A DNA stretch of 64,000 bases from Rubrobacter_D sp963840835 (GCA_963840835.1 CAWJAM010000009.1:186001-250000), one strand, 5' to 3'. Positions 1 to 8,205 are shown, counted from the first letter of the stretch. The notes: generated from the letters alone by a model not told the origin. Numbers and translations are program-made.

Positions 1-2
1 CG

Positions 3-455
3 CTCCTGGACAGGATAGAGGTAGACGTCTACGGGAGTAGGATGGGCCTGAGGAGCGTCGCCAACGTCGGCGTGCCCGAGGCGCGGCTCCTCACCGTTAC
101 TCCCTTCGACCCCAACTCCCTGAAAGATATCGAGCGGGCCATAAGGGACGCTGACATCGGCCTCAACCCCCAGAACGACGGCAAGATCCTGAGGCTCCCC
201 ATACCCGAGCTGACGGAGGAGCGGCGCCGCGAACTGATTCGCATGGCCCGTAGCATGGCCGAGGAGGGGCGGGTCTCGGTCAGGAACGTGCGCCGCGACG
301 AGATGAGGGACCTCCACGAGCTACGCAAGGAGGGCGAGATCTCCCAGGACGACGAGCACAGGGCCGAGGAGGAGCTGCAGAAGCTCACCGACGGCTACGT
401 ACAGAGGGTCGAGGCTGCCCTTGCCGACAAGGAAGCCGAGCTCTCGGAGGTCTAA
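3..455 (+). CDS. frr: Ribosome recycling factor (5' end missing)
   Basis: This is the C-terminal 150 or so residues of ribosome recycling factor, which with EF-G splits post-termination ribosomes. The frame is open from the window edge and enters at LLDRIEVDVYGS, matching the hinge after the first helix. The family signature follows: DADIGLNPQNDGK, then PELTEERRRELIRMA, VSVRNVRRDE and the terminal ALADKEAELSEV. About 35 N-terminal residues lie outside the window. The gene ends one base before the probable start of uppS, and its last codons carry the GGAGG (446-450) that would serve as the uppS ribosome site. The frr-uppS-cdsA-dxr order is common in bacteria. Confidence 0.96.
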   Translation, partial: LLDRIEVDVYGSRMGLRSVANVGVPEARLLTVTPFDPNSLKDIERAIRDADIGLNPQNDGKILRLPIPELTEERRRELIRMARSMAEEGRVSVRNVRRDEMRDLHELRKEGEISQDDEHRAEEELQKLTDGYVQRVEAALADKEAELSEV

Positions 456-1205
456 CTGCTGGAGCCCGCCGAGAAACGACTCCCCACCGGCGCCCCCGAG
501 GCGCCTGTCCTCGACCCCGCGCTGACCCCGCACCACGTCGCCATCATCATGGACGGCAACGGACGCTGGGCGAAGCGGCGCTGGCTCCCCCGCGCCGCCG
601 GCCACAGGGCCGGCATCTCGGTGCTGACACCCTTGCTGGAGACCGCGGGCCATGCGGGGGTAAAGACCCTCACCCTCTACGCGTTCTCGACGGAGAACTG
701 GGCGCGTCCGGAGCGGGAGGTGAAGACCCTCATGAAGCTGTTCCTGCAGACGGCCCGCGAGAAGGTGCCCGAACTGAACGAGCGCGGGGCCAGGCTCCGC
801 TTCCTCGGGAGGCGCGAGGGGCTACCTGACTCGGTCCTCGAAGCACTCCAGGAGGCCGAGGCGTTGACGGCGGACAACGACAGCCTCGACGTCTACATCG
901 CGCTCAATTATGGCGGGCGGGCGGAGATCGTGGACGCCACCCGCCGGATCGTCGCCGACGGCCTCTCTCCCGAGGATGTGGACGAGAGGACCTTCGCCAG
1001 CTACCTCTACGCCCCCGACGTACCCGAGGTCGACCTCGTGATCCGGACCAGCGGTGAGTTGCGCGTCTCTAACTTTCTGCTCTGGCAGATAGCCTACGCG
1101 GAGTTCTACGTTACGGACACGCTCTGGCCGGACTTCTCCGCCGCGGAGTTTCTGCAGGCCATCGAGTCTTTCGCGTCCCGGACGAGGCGCCGGGGCGGCG
1201 TCTAG
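456..1205 (+). CDS. uppS: Isoprenyl (undecaprenyl-type) diphosphate synthase, non-canonical start
   Basis: A cis-prenyltransferase that extends farnesyl diphosphate with isopentenyl units to make the lipid carrier for cell-wall synthesis. It shows HVAIIMDGNGRWAKRR with the catalytic Asp, and later DLVIRTSGE and SNFLLWQIAYAEFY. The first ATG (549) lies inside the catalytic motif and would delete the HVAII strand. Between the frr stop (453-455) and 549 there is no ATG, GTG or TTG in frame. The codon directly after that stop is CTG at 456, then CTG at 459, placed 5 and 8 bases after a perfect GGAGG (446-450). I take CTG 456 as the start, giving 249 residues, normal for the family. The start codon is inference; the function is firm. 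Confidence 0.9.
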   Translation: MLEPAEKRLPTGAPEAPVLDPALTPHHVAIIMDGNGRWAKRRWLPRAAGHRAGISVLTPLLETAGHAGVKTLTLYAFSTENWARPEREVKTLMKLFLQTAREKVPELNERGARLRFLGRREGLPDSVLEALQEAEALTADNDSLDVYIALNYGGRAEIVDATRRIVADGLSPEDVDERTFASYLYAPDVPEVDLVIRTSGELRVSNFLLWQIAYAEFYVTDTLWPDFSAAEFLQAIESFASRTRRRGGV

Positions 1206-1211
1206 GAACCC

Positions 1212-1982
1212 GTGCTCCGTTGGAGGACAGTAACCGCCCTGGTGCTCGCCCCTATCACGCTCGCCGCCATCGTGATAGGGAAGTGGGCCATCCTCGCCGT
1301 CCTCCTCGTGGTGATAGCGGGGGCGGCCTACGAGCTCTCGCGCGCCCTCGAGCCCCTGCCCTTCCTGGCCGCGTTCGGGGCCGGGGCCCTCCCGCTCCTC
1401 CTCTCGATCCCTTACCGTGAGACCGGCGTCCTCGCGGGGGCTGTTGCCGGCCTGCCGTGGGCGCTGTTCTGGCTCGCCGGCAGGCCGGAGACGCGGACGC
1501 TGCGCGCAGTACTCGCCGTCTTGCTGATGTCGCTCTGGGTCGGCACGCCGCTGGCGCATCTCGGCCTGTTTCCCGATACTAGATACGGCGTCGTCCTCAT
1601 CCTCATAGCCGTTGTGGGGCCCTGGATCTCCGACTCCGGGGCGTATTTTGCCGGGCGCTTCTTCGGCCGTCGGATGCTGTTCCCGAGCCTGAGCCCGAAG
1701 AAGACCGTCGAGGGCGGCGCCGGTGGCCTCCTCTTGACCGTGCTGATAGTCGGCCCCATCGCTTACCTCCTCCTCGACTACACCCCCGCGAAGGCCCTGA
1801 TAATCGGGGCAGTCGTCTCAGTCTCCAGCCAATGCGGGGACCTCTTCGAATCGTCCCTGAAGCGCATACTCGACGTGAAGGATCTCGGCACCTTCCTCCC
1901 AGGCCACGGGGGGGTCCTCGACCGCATAGACAGCCTGCTCTTTACGGCCCCGGCGGTATACTACATCTCCCTGCTCGTATGA
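1212..1982 (+). CDS. cdsA: Phosphatidate cytidylyltransferase
   Basis: Makes CDP-diacylglycerol from phosphatidic acid and CTP at the membrane, the branch point for phospholipid synthesis. The 256-residue product is mostly hydrophobic, with several predicted membrane segments. It ends with the family signature: SLKRILDVKDLGTFLPGHGG followed by LDRIDSLL, carrying the conserved Lys, Asp and the GHGG-x-x-DR core. The start is GTG 1212, six bases after the uppS stop. The gene sits between uppS and dxr in the usual isoprenoid/lipid cluster and is probably co-transcribed with them. Confidence 0.95.
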   Translation: MLRWRTVTALVLAPITLAAIVIGKWAILAVLLVVIAGAAYELSRALEPLPFLAAFGAGALPLLLSIPYRETGVLAGAVAGLPWALFWLAGRPETRTLRAVLAVLLMSLWVGTPLAHLGLFPDTRYGVVLILIAVVGPWISDSGAYFAGRFFGRRMLFPSLSPKKTVEGGAGGLLLTVLIVGPIAYLLLDYTPAKALIIGAVVSVSSQCGDLFESSLKRILDVKDLGTFLPGHGGVLDRIDSLLFTAPAVYYISLLV

Positions 1983-2001
1983 GATTGGAGTCAAAACCCC
2001 T

Positions 2002-3129
2002 ATGAGACGCCGCCTCACCGTCCTCGGCTCGACCGGCAGCATCGGCAGTCAAGCCCTCGACGTCGTCCGCAGATACCCCGACCGATTCGAGGTCGTCGGA
2101 CTCTCCGCATCTCGCGACGCAGAGACGCTCTCCCGCCAGGCCGCCGAGTTCGCACCCGAGTACGTCGCCCTGGAAGCCACTGAACCGCTCACGGACCTCG
2201 CGGCCGAAGTCCTCTCCGGGCCTGGCTCCGCAGTCCAGCTCGCGCAAGCGCCATCCGACGTCGTCCTGAACGGTATAGTCGGCTTCGCTGGCCTCGCCGC
2301 AACCGTGGCCGCCTTGAGGGCGGGAAACCGCGTCGCCCTCGCCAACAAAGAATCCCTCGTCGCCGGCGGCGAGTGGGTTATGGCCCTGGCGAATGATACC
2401 CGCATAATACCAGTGGACTCTGAGCACTCGGCGATTTTCCAGTGTCTGGAGGGGAGAGGAGGGTCGGAGATACGGGAGATTCTGGTTACGGCGTCGGGGG
2501 GACCCTTCTTCGGTCTGGAGAAGGCGCGGCTTGTTGGGGTCGGGCCTGAGGACGCGCTCAAGCATCCGACGTGGCGGATGGGGCGCAAGATCACCATAGA
2601 CTCGGCCACGATGATGAACAAGGGGCTCGAGGTGATCGAGGCCCACCACCTCTTCGGCGTCGCTTACGACGACGTGCGGGTCGTCGTGCACCGCCAGTCG
2701 GTGGTGCACGGGGGGGCGCGCTTCGAGGACGGCTCGGTAGTGTTGCACGCTGCGCTGCCCGACATGAGGCTGCCCATAGCCTTCGGTATTCTCTATCCAG
2801 AGAGGGTCGACGTTGGTGCCGAGTCTGTGCCCTTCGACGGGGTCACCTGGAGCTTCGAGGAGCCGCGCGACGACGTTTTCAGGTGCCTGCCGCTCGCGGT
2901 CGAAGCTGGGCGTGCCGGGGGGGCTTACCCGGTCGCGCTCAACGCGGCAAACGAGGTCGCAGTCGGGGCTTTCCTTGACGGCGGGATAACATTCCTTCGG
3001 ATAGCGGATCTGATCGAGGAGGTTCTCGAGACCTTGCCCGACTTCGGGAAGATGCAGAGCATGGAGGCCATAGAGGCCGTGGACTGGTGGGCGCGAGATG
3101 CGGCGCGCGAGAGGGCGGAGGCGCGATGA
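2002..3129 (+). CDS. dxr: 1-deoxy-D-xylulose 5-phosphate reductoisomerase
   Basis: Second enzyme of the MEP isoprenoid pathway, turning DXP into MEP with NADPH and a divalent metal. Visible motifs are the NADPH loop GSTGSIG (residues 8-14), ANKESLVAGG (about 114), the metal-binding PVDSEH with Asp139 and Glu141, TMMNKGLEVIEAHHLF and HRQSVVHGGARFEDGS. At 375 residues the length is typical. It ends with an ATGA overlap with rseP. Codon use changes sharply inside the gene: C-ending codons dominate before about 2400 and G-ending codons after it, with the recurring ATAATAC motif at the break encoding RIIP just before the metal site. No sign of a broken frame. Confidence 0.96.
   Translation: MRRRLTVLGSTGSIGSQALDVVRRYPDRFEVVGLSASRDAETLSRQAAEFAPEYVALEATEPLTDLAAEVLSGPGSAVQLAQAPSDVVLNGIVGFAGLAATVAALRAGNRVALANKESLVAGGEWVMALANDTRIIPVDSEHSAIFQCLEGRGGSEIREILVTASGGPFFGLEKARLVGVGPEDALKHPTWRMGRKITIDSATMMNKGLEVIEAHHLFGVAYDDVRVVVHRQSVVHGGARFEDGSVVLHAALPDMRLPIAFGILYPERVDVGAESVPFDGVTWSFEEPRDDVFRCLPLAVEAGRAGGAYPVALNAANEVAVGAFLDGGITFLRIADLIEEVLETLPDFGKMQSMEAIEAVDWWARDAARERAEAR
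2404..2410 (+). repeat. ATAATAC motif at coding-skew switch in dxr
   Basis: The context is CGCATAATACCA. Coding-strand sequence is C-rich upstream and G-rich downstream. It is one of about eleven copies in the window. Confidence 0.6.
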
Positions 3130-4169
3130 CTGTCCTCGTGGCCGTGCTCGGCCTCATCTTCCTCATAGTCATACACGAGTTGGGTCACATGCTCACGGCC
3201 AAGGCCATGGGTGTCAGGGTGCCTGAGTTCGCCGTCGGCTTCGGACCGGCGCTCATCAAGAAGAAATTCGGCGAGACTGTCTACTCCTTCCGCATAATCT
3301 TGCTCGGTGGGTTCGCCAAGATGGCAGGGATGGGTGACGGCGAGGAGGGCCCCGATACCTACTATGCCAAGGCGGCGTGGCGGCGGGCGCTCATCATACT
3401 AGCCGGGCCCATGGCCAACGCCGTGGCGGCGGTCGTAATACTCGCCTTCGTATACATGTTCCAGGGCGTCGTCACCGAAATAAAGCCGGTCGTGAGCGAG
3501 GTGGAGAGGGCCTCCATGGCCGAGGACGTTGGCATTAAATCCGGGGACCGGATCGTTGGGCTGGACGGCAGCCGGATCGAAAGCTGGAGAGGCTTCGAGA
3601 GCCAGATAGGGGGCCGGAAGCCGGGGGAAAAGGTAAGCGTGAGCGTGGTGCGCGACGGTTCGCGGCAGACCTTCGAGGGGAAATTGGGCGCGAATCCCGA
3701 AGACAAAGACCAGGCGCTCCTCGGAGTAAGGCCTGAGGTCGAGACGACGACCTACGGTCCCGTGGAGTCCTTCGGCCTCGCGGTGCAGAAGTGCGCCGAG
3801 ATCACGGTCAGACTCGGGACTTTCGTCGGGCAGCTGGTAACCGGCGAGAAGGACCTCTACAAGAATGTTACCGGTCCCGTCGGAATCGCCTCGGTCGGGA
3901 GCACGGCGGTCCAGGGGGGCTTCTTCTTGCCGCTTCTGGCCCTGATCAGTTTGAATCTGGCTCTGTTCAATTTGCTGCCGATTCTGCCGCTCGACGGCGG
4001 GCACCTCTTCTTCATCGCCGCCGAGAAGATAATAGGCAGGCCAGTCAGCGAGCAGACGATGGGTAAGGTCGCCGCCTTCGGCCTGATCCTGGTTCTCGCC
4101 CTGTTCCTGTTCGCCACCTACGCTGACCTGAGTAAACTCTTCACTGGACAGCCGTTTATCCCGGATTAA
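3126..4169 (+). CDS. rseP: RIP site-2 protease (RseP/RasP/Rip1 type)
   Basis: A membrane zinc metalloprotease that cuts substrates such as anti-sigma factors within the bilayer. The catalytic HELGH sits at residues 17-21 inside the first membrane helix, a PDZ domain spans roughly residues 110-200, and the second zinc-ligand motif NLLPILPLDGGH has Asp at about residue 290, followed by a last membrane helix. I chose ATG 3126, which overlaps the dxr stop as ATGA, over an upstream in-frame ATG at 3087 inside dxr, because the protein then begins directly with its first membrane segment. The product is 347 residues. The dxr-rseP-ispG order is a common cluster. Confidence 0.94.
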   Translation: MTVLVAVLGLIFLIVIHELGHMLTAKAMGVRVPEFAVGFGPALIKKKFGETVYSFRIILLGGFAKMAGMGDGEEGPDTYYAKAAWRRALIILAGPMANAVAAVVILAFVYMFQGVVTEIKPVVSEVERASMAEDVGIKSGDRIVGLDGSRIESWRGFESQIGGRKPGEKVSVSVVRDGSRQTFEGKLGANPEDKDQALLGVRPEVETTTYGPVESFGLAVQKCAEITVRLGTFVGQLVTGEKDLYKNVTGPVGIASVGSTAVQGGFFLPLLALISLNLALFNLLPILPLDGGHLFFIAAEKIIGRPVSEQTMGKVAAFGLILVLALFLFATYADLSKLFTGQPFIPD

Positions 4170-4200
4170 GATAGGGACGTAGTAGACGCATGGGAGTGAG

Positions 4201-5274
4201 ATGACAGAGGCGGCAGTTCGCGAACGACCGGTCACGAGCCGGCAGATAATGGTGGGCGACGTGCCCATAGGCGGCGGGGCCCAGGTGGCCGTGCAGTCGA
4301 TGACCAACACCATGACCTACGACGTGGAGGCGACGGTGCAGCAGGTCTACGACCTGAACGCCGCAGGCGCCGACCTCGTGCGTGTCTCAGTAAACGGTTC
4401 GAGGGCGCTCAATGGTTTCAGGGAGGTCGTGTGGCGCTCGCCGGTGCCCCTGATCGCCGACATCCACTTCGACTACCGCATGGCGCTTGGGGCGGCCGAC
4501 GCGGGCGCGGCGTGCGTTCGCATCAACCCGGGCAACGTTGGGAGCGACGACCGCTACCGTCGAGTCATCGAGAAGTGCCAGGAGTCCGGCGCCGCTATGC
4601 GCATCGGGGTCAACTCCGGCTCCGTCGAGAAGCGGTTCTGGGACCTTCCCAAACACGAGGCGCTCGTGGCCAGCGCCCTGCACAAGGTGGAGATCGCCGA
4701 GGAGATGGACTATTTCGACTTCAAGGTCTCCCTCAAGGCGAGCCACGTCCCCGAGATGGTCGAGGCGAACAAGATATTCCGGCGGTACTCCGACGCGCCG
4801 CTGCATCTCGGCGTCACCGAGGCAGGCACGAAGCTGCCAGGAGCCATAAAGAGCGCGGCCGCCCTCGGACAGCTCCTGCCCTACGGGATCGGCGACACCA
4901 TCCGCATCTCGCTCGCCGAGGACCCGGTCGAGGAGATACCGGTCGCATACCACATCCTCTCCGCCCTCGACCTCAGGCACCGCGGCCCGAATGTCATCGC
5001 CTGCCCGAGCTGCGCCCGCACCCTGGGCTTCGACGTGATCGGAATGGCGGCGAGAGTCGAGGAGGGCCTCAAGCACTTCGAGGACCACTTCACGGTCGCC
5101 GTCATGGGCTGCGTAGTCAACGGCCCCGGCGAGGCCCGCGACGCCGACTACGGCGTCGCGGGCGGCAAAGACGACGGTGTGATCTTCTCCAGGGGTCAGC
5201 CCCTGCGGAAGGTCGGACGGGATGAGATCTATGACGCCCTCTTCGAGGAGATAGCGAAGGACGACAGGAAATAG
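4201..5274 (+). CDS. ispG: 4-hydroxy-3-methylbut-2-en-1-yl diphosphate synthase
   Basis: Penultimate enzyme of the MEP pathway, reducing MEcPP to HMBPP with a 4Fe-4S cluster. The N-terminal TIM barrel carries VAVQSMTNTMTYDV and ADIHFDYRMAL. The C-terminal cluster domain has CPSC (Cys268 and Cys271) and MGCVVNGPGEA (Cys304), the three expected ligands. The 357-residue length fits the compact bacterial form. ATG 4201 follows a purine-rich GGGAGTGAG. With uppS and dxr nearby, three isoprenoid genes lie within 5 kb. No clear terminator is visible after the stop. Confidence 0.96.
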   Translation: MTEAAVRERPVTSRQIMVGDVPIGGGAQVAVQSMTNTMTYDVEATVQQVYDLNAAGADLVRVSVNGSRALNGFREVVWRSPVPLIADIHFDYRMALGAADAGAACVRINPGNVGSDDRYRRVIEKCQESGAAMRIGVNSGSVEKRFWDLPKHEALVASALHKVEIAEEMDYFDFKVSLKASHVPEMVEANKIFRRYSDAPLHLGVTEAGTKLPGAIKSAAALGQLLPYGIGDTIRISLAEDPVEEIPVAYHILSALDLRHRGPNVIACPSCARTLGFDVIGMAARVEEGLKHFEDHFTVAVMGCVVNGPGEARDADYGVAGGKDDGVIFSRGQPLRKVGRDEIYDALFEEIAKDDRK

Positions 5275-5420
5275 CGCAGAGGCCCGAGAGCATCAATCGA
5301 GAAGAAGCTCTGGCGATTGCAGATGCGCGTTGCTCGTCTGGTATGTTATCGTGCTAAGGGCGTCGCAGGCGTGTAGGCCCGGCGGCCAGCAGTGTCGGCC
5401 ACGAAAAAGGGGACTCGACT

Positions 5421-5870
5421 ATGAGAAGGGGCATTCTGCTGTTGGCTTCGGTGGTCCTGGCCATGCTCTTGGCTAGCGGGGTGGCCTATGCCGCCGTGAT
5501 CAGAGGCACCAACGGTGACGACAACAGGCTCAATGGGACACCCAGGTCCGACTCGATATACGGCCTTGCGGGGGACGACGGACTGCGCGGGTATGAATCA
5601 GGCGACACGCTGGACGGCGGTCCAGGGGGTGACCACTTGAGGGGCATGGGAGGCGCTGATCTACTCCTCGGTCGCGGGGGGCGTGACGTGATCTTCGGCC
5701 AGCGGGGGTCCGACAGGGTAAACGGCGGGAGCGGGAACGACACTATACGTGTCGACCAACCGAAGGGGGAGAGGGCCGACCTCGTAGGTTGCGGGAACGG
5801 TTACGATACCGTGTACGCGAACAGAAGAGACTCCGTGTCGAGGGACTGCGAGGACGTAATTATCGGCTGA
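5421..5870 (+). CDS. Small secreted RTX-like calcium-binding repeat protein
   Basis: A 149-residue protein with an N-terminal Sec signal peptide (RRG, then a run of Leu/Val/Ala ending ASGVAYAA). The body is made of glycine/aspartate nonapeptide repeats of the hemolysin-type calcium-binding family, for example GTNGDDNRLNG, GLAGDDGLRG, GPGGDHLRG and GSGNDTI. Such repeats form a calcium-bound beta roll after export. Two Cys near the C-terminus (GCGNGYD and RDCEDV) could form a disulphide. There is no enzyme domain and no adjacent type I secretion gene, so it is probably a free structural or cell-surface protein. Its specific role is unknown. Confidence 0.8.
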   Translation: MRRGILLLASVVLAMLLASGVAYAAVIRGTNGDDNRLNGTPRSDSIYGLAGDDGLRGYESGDTLDGGPGGDHLRGMGGADLLLGRGGRDVIFGQRGSDRVNGGSGNDTIRVDQPKGERADLVGCGNGYDTVYANRRDSVSRDCEDVIIG

Positions 5871-6000
5871 TTTGACCCCCCGCTCCGGAACACGCCGGCC
5901 CGCGGGTCACAATTCGAGTCTCTGCGTGCCACAAAGCTAGGAGCGAGGCCTGACAGCGGCTTGCAATGGGATTGAACCCCATGGCAAGCATTTCAGCCGG

Positions 6001-6060
6001 TCAGCATTTCAGCAAGTCAGCCCTTGTTCTTGCTGAAGTGCTGACTAGCTGAAATGCTGA
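6001..6060. repeat. Long inverted repeat with 21-base arms
   Basis: Arms at 6001-6021 and 6040-6060 match at 20 of 21 positions. The outer part is TCAGCATTTCAGC paired with GCTGAAATGCTGA, and the 18-base loop is TTCTTGC-rich. A partial extra copy of the left arm (CATTTCAGC) precedes it near 5989. It is AT-richer than its surroundings and may be a mobile REP-like unit. Confidence 0.75.
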
Positions 6061-6066
6061 AGTGCA

Positions 6067-6104
6067 CGATGAGCAGAGGTCAATGACCTCTGCTCATCGC
6101 TTTT
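6067..6104 (+). terminator. Intrinsic terminator
   Basis: A perfect 16-base stem (6067-6082 with 6084-6099) around a single A is followed by CTTTT. It would end transcripts arriving from the RTX-like gene. Confidence 0.8.
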
Positions 6105-6376
6105 GGCGTCTGCTGTCCTTGGTGCGGATGGGGCCGGATTTTCGCGGACGAGAGTGAGCGGTGATCCAGGACGCGTCCCACTCTCGTAACCACTGGTGTA
6201 TCGAAAACTAGCACCCGGTCCACGGCAGATGGGCGTCCAGGGGCGGAGCCGTTGGCGCAAGCGACTACCAGAGGGTCCTCGTTGATCCCGGGCGGCCAAT
6301 AGTTCGTTTCGCGTGGAGCGGAGAAGGGGGGGATACCACAAGACGGATCGAACACGTAACGGCGACTAACAAGACT

Positions 6377-6392
6377 GGCCAGACATCTGGCC
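6377..6392. promoter_or_regulatory. Palindrome upstream of ferritin-like gene
   Basis: GGCCAGA and TCTGGCC are separated by two bases, 25 bases before the ATG. The size and position suit a repressor site, but no regulator is identified. Confidence 0.35.
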
Positions 6393-6416
6393 TCCGAAGT
6401 AAGGGAGATCGAGTAC

Positions 6417-7151
6417 ATGAGCGAGGGTATATACCTCAACGAAAGCGCGCAGACTTCACGGCGGAAGTTCCTGGCCGGCTCGGCGGCGGCTCTCGCCGGC
6501 GGCGCCCTGATGGCGGTCCCTGGCACGGCATTGGCCAAGGGCAACGGCGACGATGATGGCAAGAAGCCCGGTCGAGTCTCAGACGTCGACATCCTCAACT
6601 ACGCCCTGGTTCTGGAGCGCCTGGAGTACGAGTTCTACCGGCGCTACCTCAATAGGTTCAGCGAGCGCCAGATCGAAGGTGCTGCCATCTTCGACGGGTT
6701 TGGCAACAAGGTTCGCGGCAAGATCTACCAGAACTTGGTGCGCATCCGCAACCATGAGGAGACCCACGTGGAGACCCTCAAAAAGGTCATAAAGAGCCTC
6801 GGGGGCAAGCCAGTGGGCGATTCCGAATACGACTTCGGCGTCAAGAACGTGGCTGACTTCGTGGCCACGGCACAGGTCTTGGAGGACACCGGGGTGTCGG
6901 CCTACGATGGGGCCATCGCTTACATCCACAGGCCTGGTTTGCAGACCGCCAGTGCGACGATCGCCACCGTGGAGGCGCGTCACGCCTCCTACCTGCGGCT
7001 GCTGAACGGTAAGGTGCCGTTCCCTGATGCCTTCGACGAGCCCGTGGCACCCAGGAAGGTATGCGAGGCGGTAGACCCATTCATAACCAAGAGCCCCTTC
7101 AACCTGAAGAAGTTCTGTGAGTCGCTGCCCAACAAGGTGATCACGCTCTAA
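6417..7151 (+). CDS. Tat-exported ferritin-like domain protein
   Basis: A 244-residue protein with a twin-arginine signal (SRRKFLAGSAAAL at residues 14-26, then a hydrophobic stretch ending PGTALAKG). The mature part is a helical ferritin-like domain of the type found in many exported actinobacterial and soil-bacterial proteins. The acidic/His pairs expected of a di-iron bundle are present: LERLEYEFYRRY, RNHEETHVETL, LEDTGVSAYDG and VEARHASYLR. Tat export suggests it folds, perhaps with metal, in the cytoplasm. It stands alone, with a clean terminator just after it, so it is probably monocistronic. Its physiological role is not known; oxidative or desiccation protection would be a guess. Confidence 0.82.
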   Translation: MSEGIYLNESAQTSRRKFLAGSAAALAGGALMAVPGTALAKGNGDDDGKKPGRVSDVDILNYALVLERLEYEFYRRYLNRFSERQIEGAAIFDGFGNKVRGKIYQNLVRIRNHEETHVETLKKVIKSLGGKPVGDSEYDFGVKNVADFVATAQVLEDTGVSAYDGAIAYIHRPGLQTASATIATVEARHASYLRLLNGKVPFPDAFDEPVAPRKVCEAVDPFITKSPFNLKKFCESLPNKVITL

Positions 7152-7174
7152 CCTAGCGAACACCCTTTAGCACC

Positions 7175-7206
7175 GGGCCGAGGTCCTACGGGACCCCGGC
7201 CCTTTT
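7175..7206 (+). terminator. Intrinsic terminator of ferritin-like gene
   Basis: A 12-base stem with one mismatch and a TACG loop is followed by TTTT, 24 bases after the stop. Confidence 0.85.
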
Positions 7207-7364
7207 GTAAGCTGTCAGCCATCAGCTTTCAGCTCTTGGCTGATCGCTTGGTTTTCGGGGATCTCCTCCGGTATCCGTGGGTCGCGCTCGGAGGTCGCTT
7301 TCGTGTCCCGACAGTAGTATGATGCATTGGTGGCATTCAAAGAGCGGTGATCGCGGGAGCAAGT

Positions 7365-7736
7365 ATGTACCATCCGCGGCGAGGCGAACGGCAAGAGCGG
7401 AGCGTACGTCGTCCGGAGCGGCGCGGGTACATAGACGTGGCGCTTCTTGTGTTTACGGCGTTGTTCTGGGTTGCCGCCCTGATCTTCGTGGCTCTGATGG
7501 CGCTTTACTCCATTACCGGGGCCGTCGGGACAGCCTCGTCGTTGGCGACCGGCATCTCCTTGTCGCTCGTAGCGGTGTCCTCCGGCGCAATCACGTGGAC
7601 AGAGTTCAGGAAAAATCCTGCGGACGACGCCGAGCGTGGAGAGTGGACGAACAAGGCACTCTTCTACGGTTTAGTCTGCGTGATCAGCTTCTTTGTGGCG
7701 TTCTTGTACCTGCCTGCGCTCTATTTCGCGCCTTGA
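7365..7736 (+). CDS. Small membrane protein of unknown function
   Basis: A 123-residue protein with an Arg-rich N-terminus and three hydrophobic segments: about residues 22-45 (VALLVFTALFWVAALIFVAL), 50-72, and 95-120 (FYGLVCVISFFVAFLYLPAL). ATG 7365 is preferred over the in-frame GTG 7347 because GGGAG (7355-7359) lies five bases upstream of it. I recognise no family. The gene lies in the accessory patch between core operons, with degraded sequence downstream, so it may be lineage-specific. Confidence 0.55.
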   Translation: MYHPRRGERQERSVRRPERRGYIDVALLVFTALFWVAALIFVALMALYSITGAVGTASSLATGISLSLVAVSSGAITWTEFRKNPADDAERGEWTNKALFYGLVCVISFFVAFLYLPALYFAP

Positions 7737-7785
7737 CGGCCACTGCCAGGTAACCCATCGAACGTCTCAATTAGGTCCCAAGGTA

Positions 7786-8080
7786 ATGGTAAGCTGGGGA
7801 GAGGGGCTAGAGTTTGCCTGGCACGCTTCGGGGATGACACGCCCGGTCTTCGATGGGACCATACCGCCCCCGACCTGGAGATCAACATGGGCGAGTTCGC
7901 CTGGCATGGCTACGGGGGACTGGAAGATCACATGACGGGCAGCATTTCGAACCGAAGAGCATCTCGGTCGAGGTCTCGGGCACGGAGGCGACTGTCAAAG
8001 ATCACATGCGCTACGTCGAGGGCTACGGGCCTTCCGAGTCGGAGCACCAGGTCGATCCCCACGTCGGTCGGGAGATGTAG
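7786..8080 (+). pseudogene. Possible frameshifted remnant of a small protein gene
   Basis: Protein-like stretches continue across three frames in order. One contains GEGLEFAWHASGM, the next GEFAWHGYGGLEDHMTG, and the last ISVEVSGTEATVKDHMRYVEG up to a TAG at 8078. The first two share a FAWH-x-x-G pattern, as if one repeated motif were split by indels. No intact start or full frame remains and I do not recognise the parent family. It may be a dead gene or coincidence. Confidence 0.3.
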
Positions 8081-8100
8081 GGGAGCGAGACGACCCCGGC

Positions 8101-8176
8101 GGTCGGCACCAGACGCGCAACCGGGCTGTGCGCGGCCAGGCTGCCTGGGCGCGCACAGCCCGGGTCAGGGCCGACC
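8101..8176. repeat. Large nested inverted repeat
   Basis: The inner arms are 14 bases and perfect (8121-8134 with 8150-8163, CCGGGCTGTGCGCG), enclosing a smaller CCAGG-CTG-CCTGG hairpin. An outer pair, GGTCGGC (8101-8107) and GCCGACC (8170-8176), extends the structure. There is no T run after it, so it is not a standard terminator. Confidence 0.75.
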
Positions 8177-8205
8177 ACAGAGGTCTCGGGTAGGCCCTGG
8201 GTGCC

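Larger units (their letters stand above)
5871..6416. other. Intergenic region with two strong hairpins and no convincing gene
   Basis: This 546-base gap holds a long inverted repeat (6001-6060), an adjacent perfect terminator hairpin (6067-6104) and a short operator-like palindrome near the next gene (6377-6392). The sequence from 6105 to 6376 shows no reading frame with a recognisable product on either strand. Confidence 0.6.

Noticed and set aside
4431..5225. 264-codon open frame inside ispG
   Set aside because: Arg/Gly/Pro-rich out-of-frame shadow of ispG with no motif.
5275..5420. Possible tRNA in the gap after ispG
   Set aside because: Checked for acceptor and T-arm patterns; no cloverleaf could be drawn.
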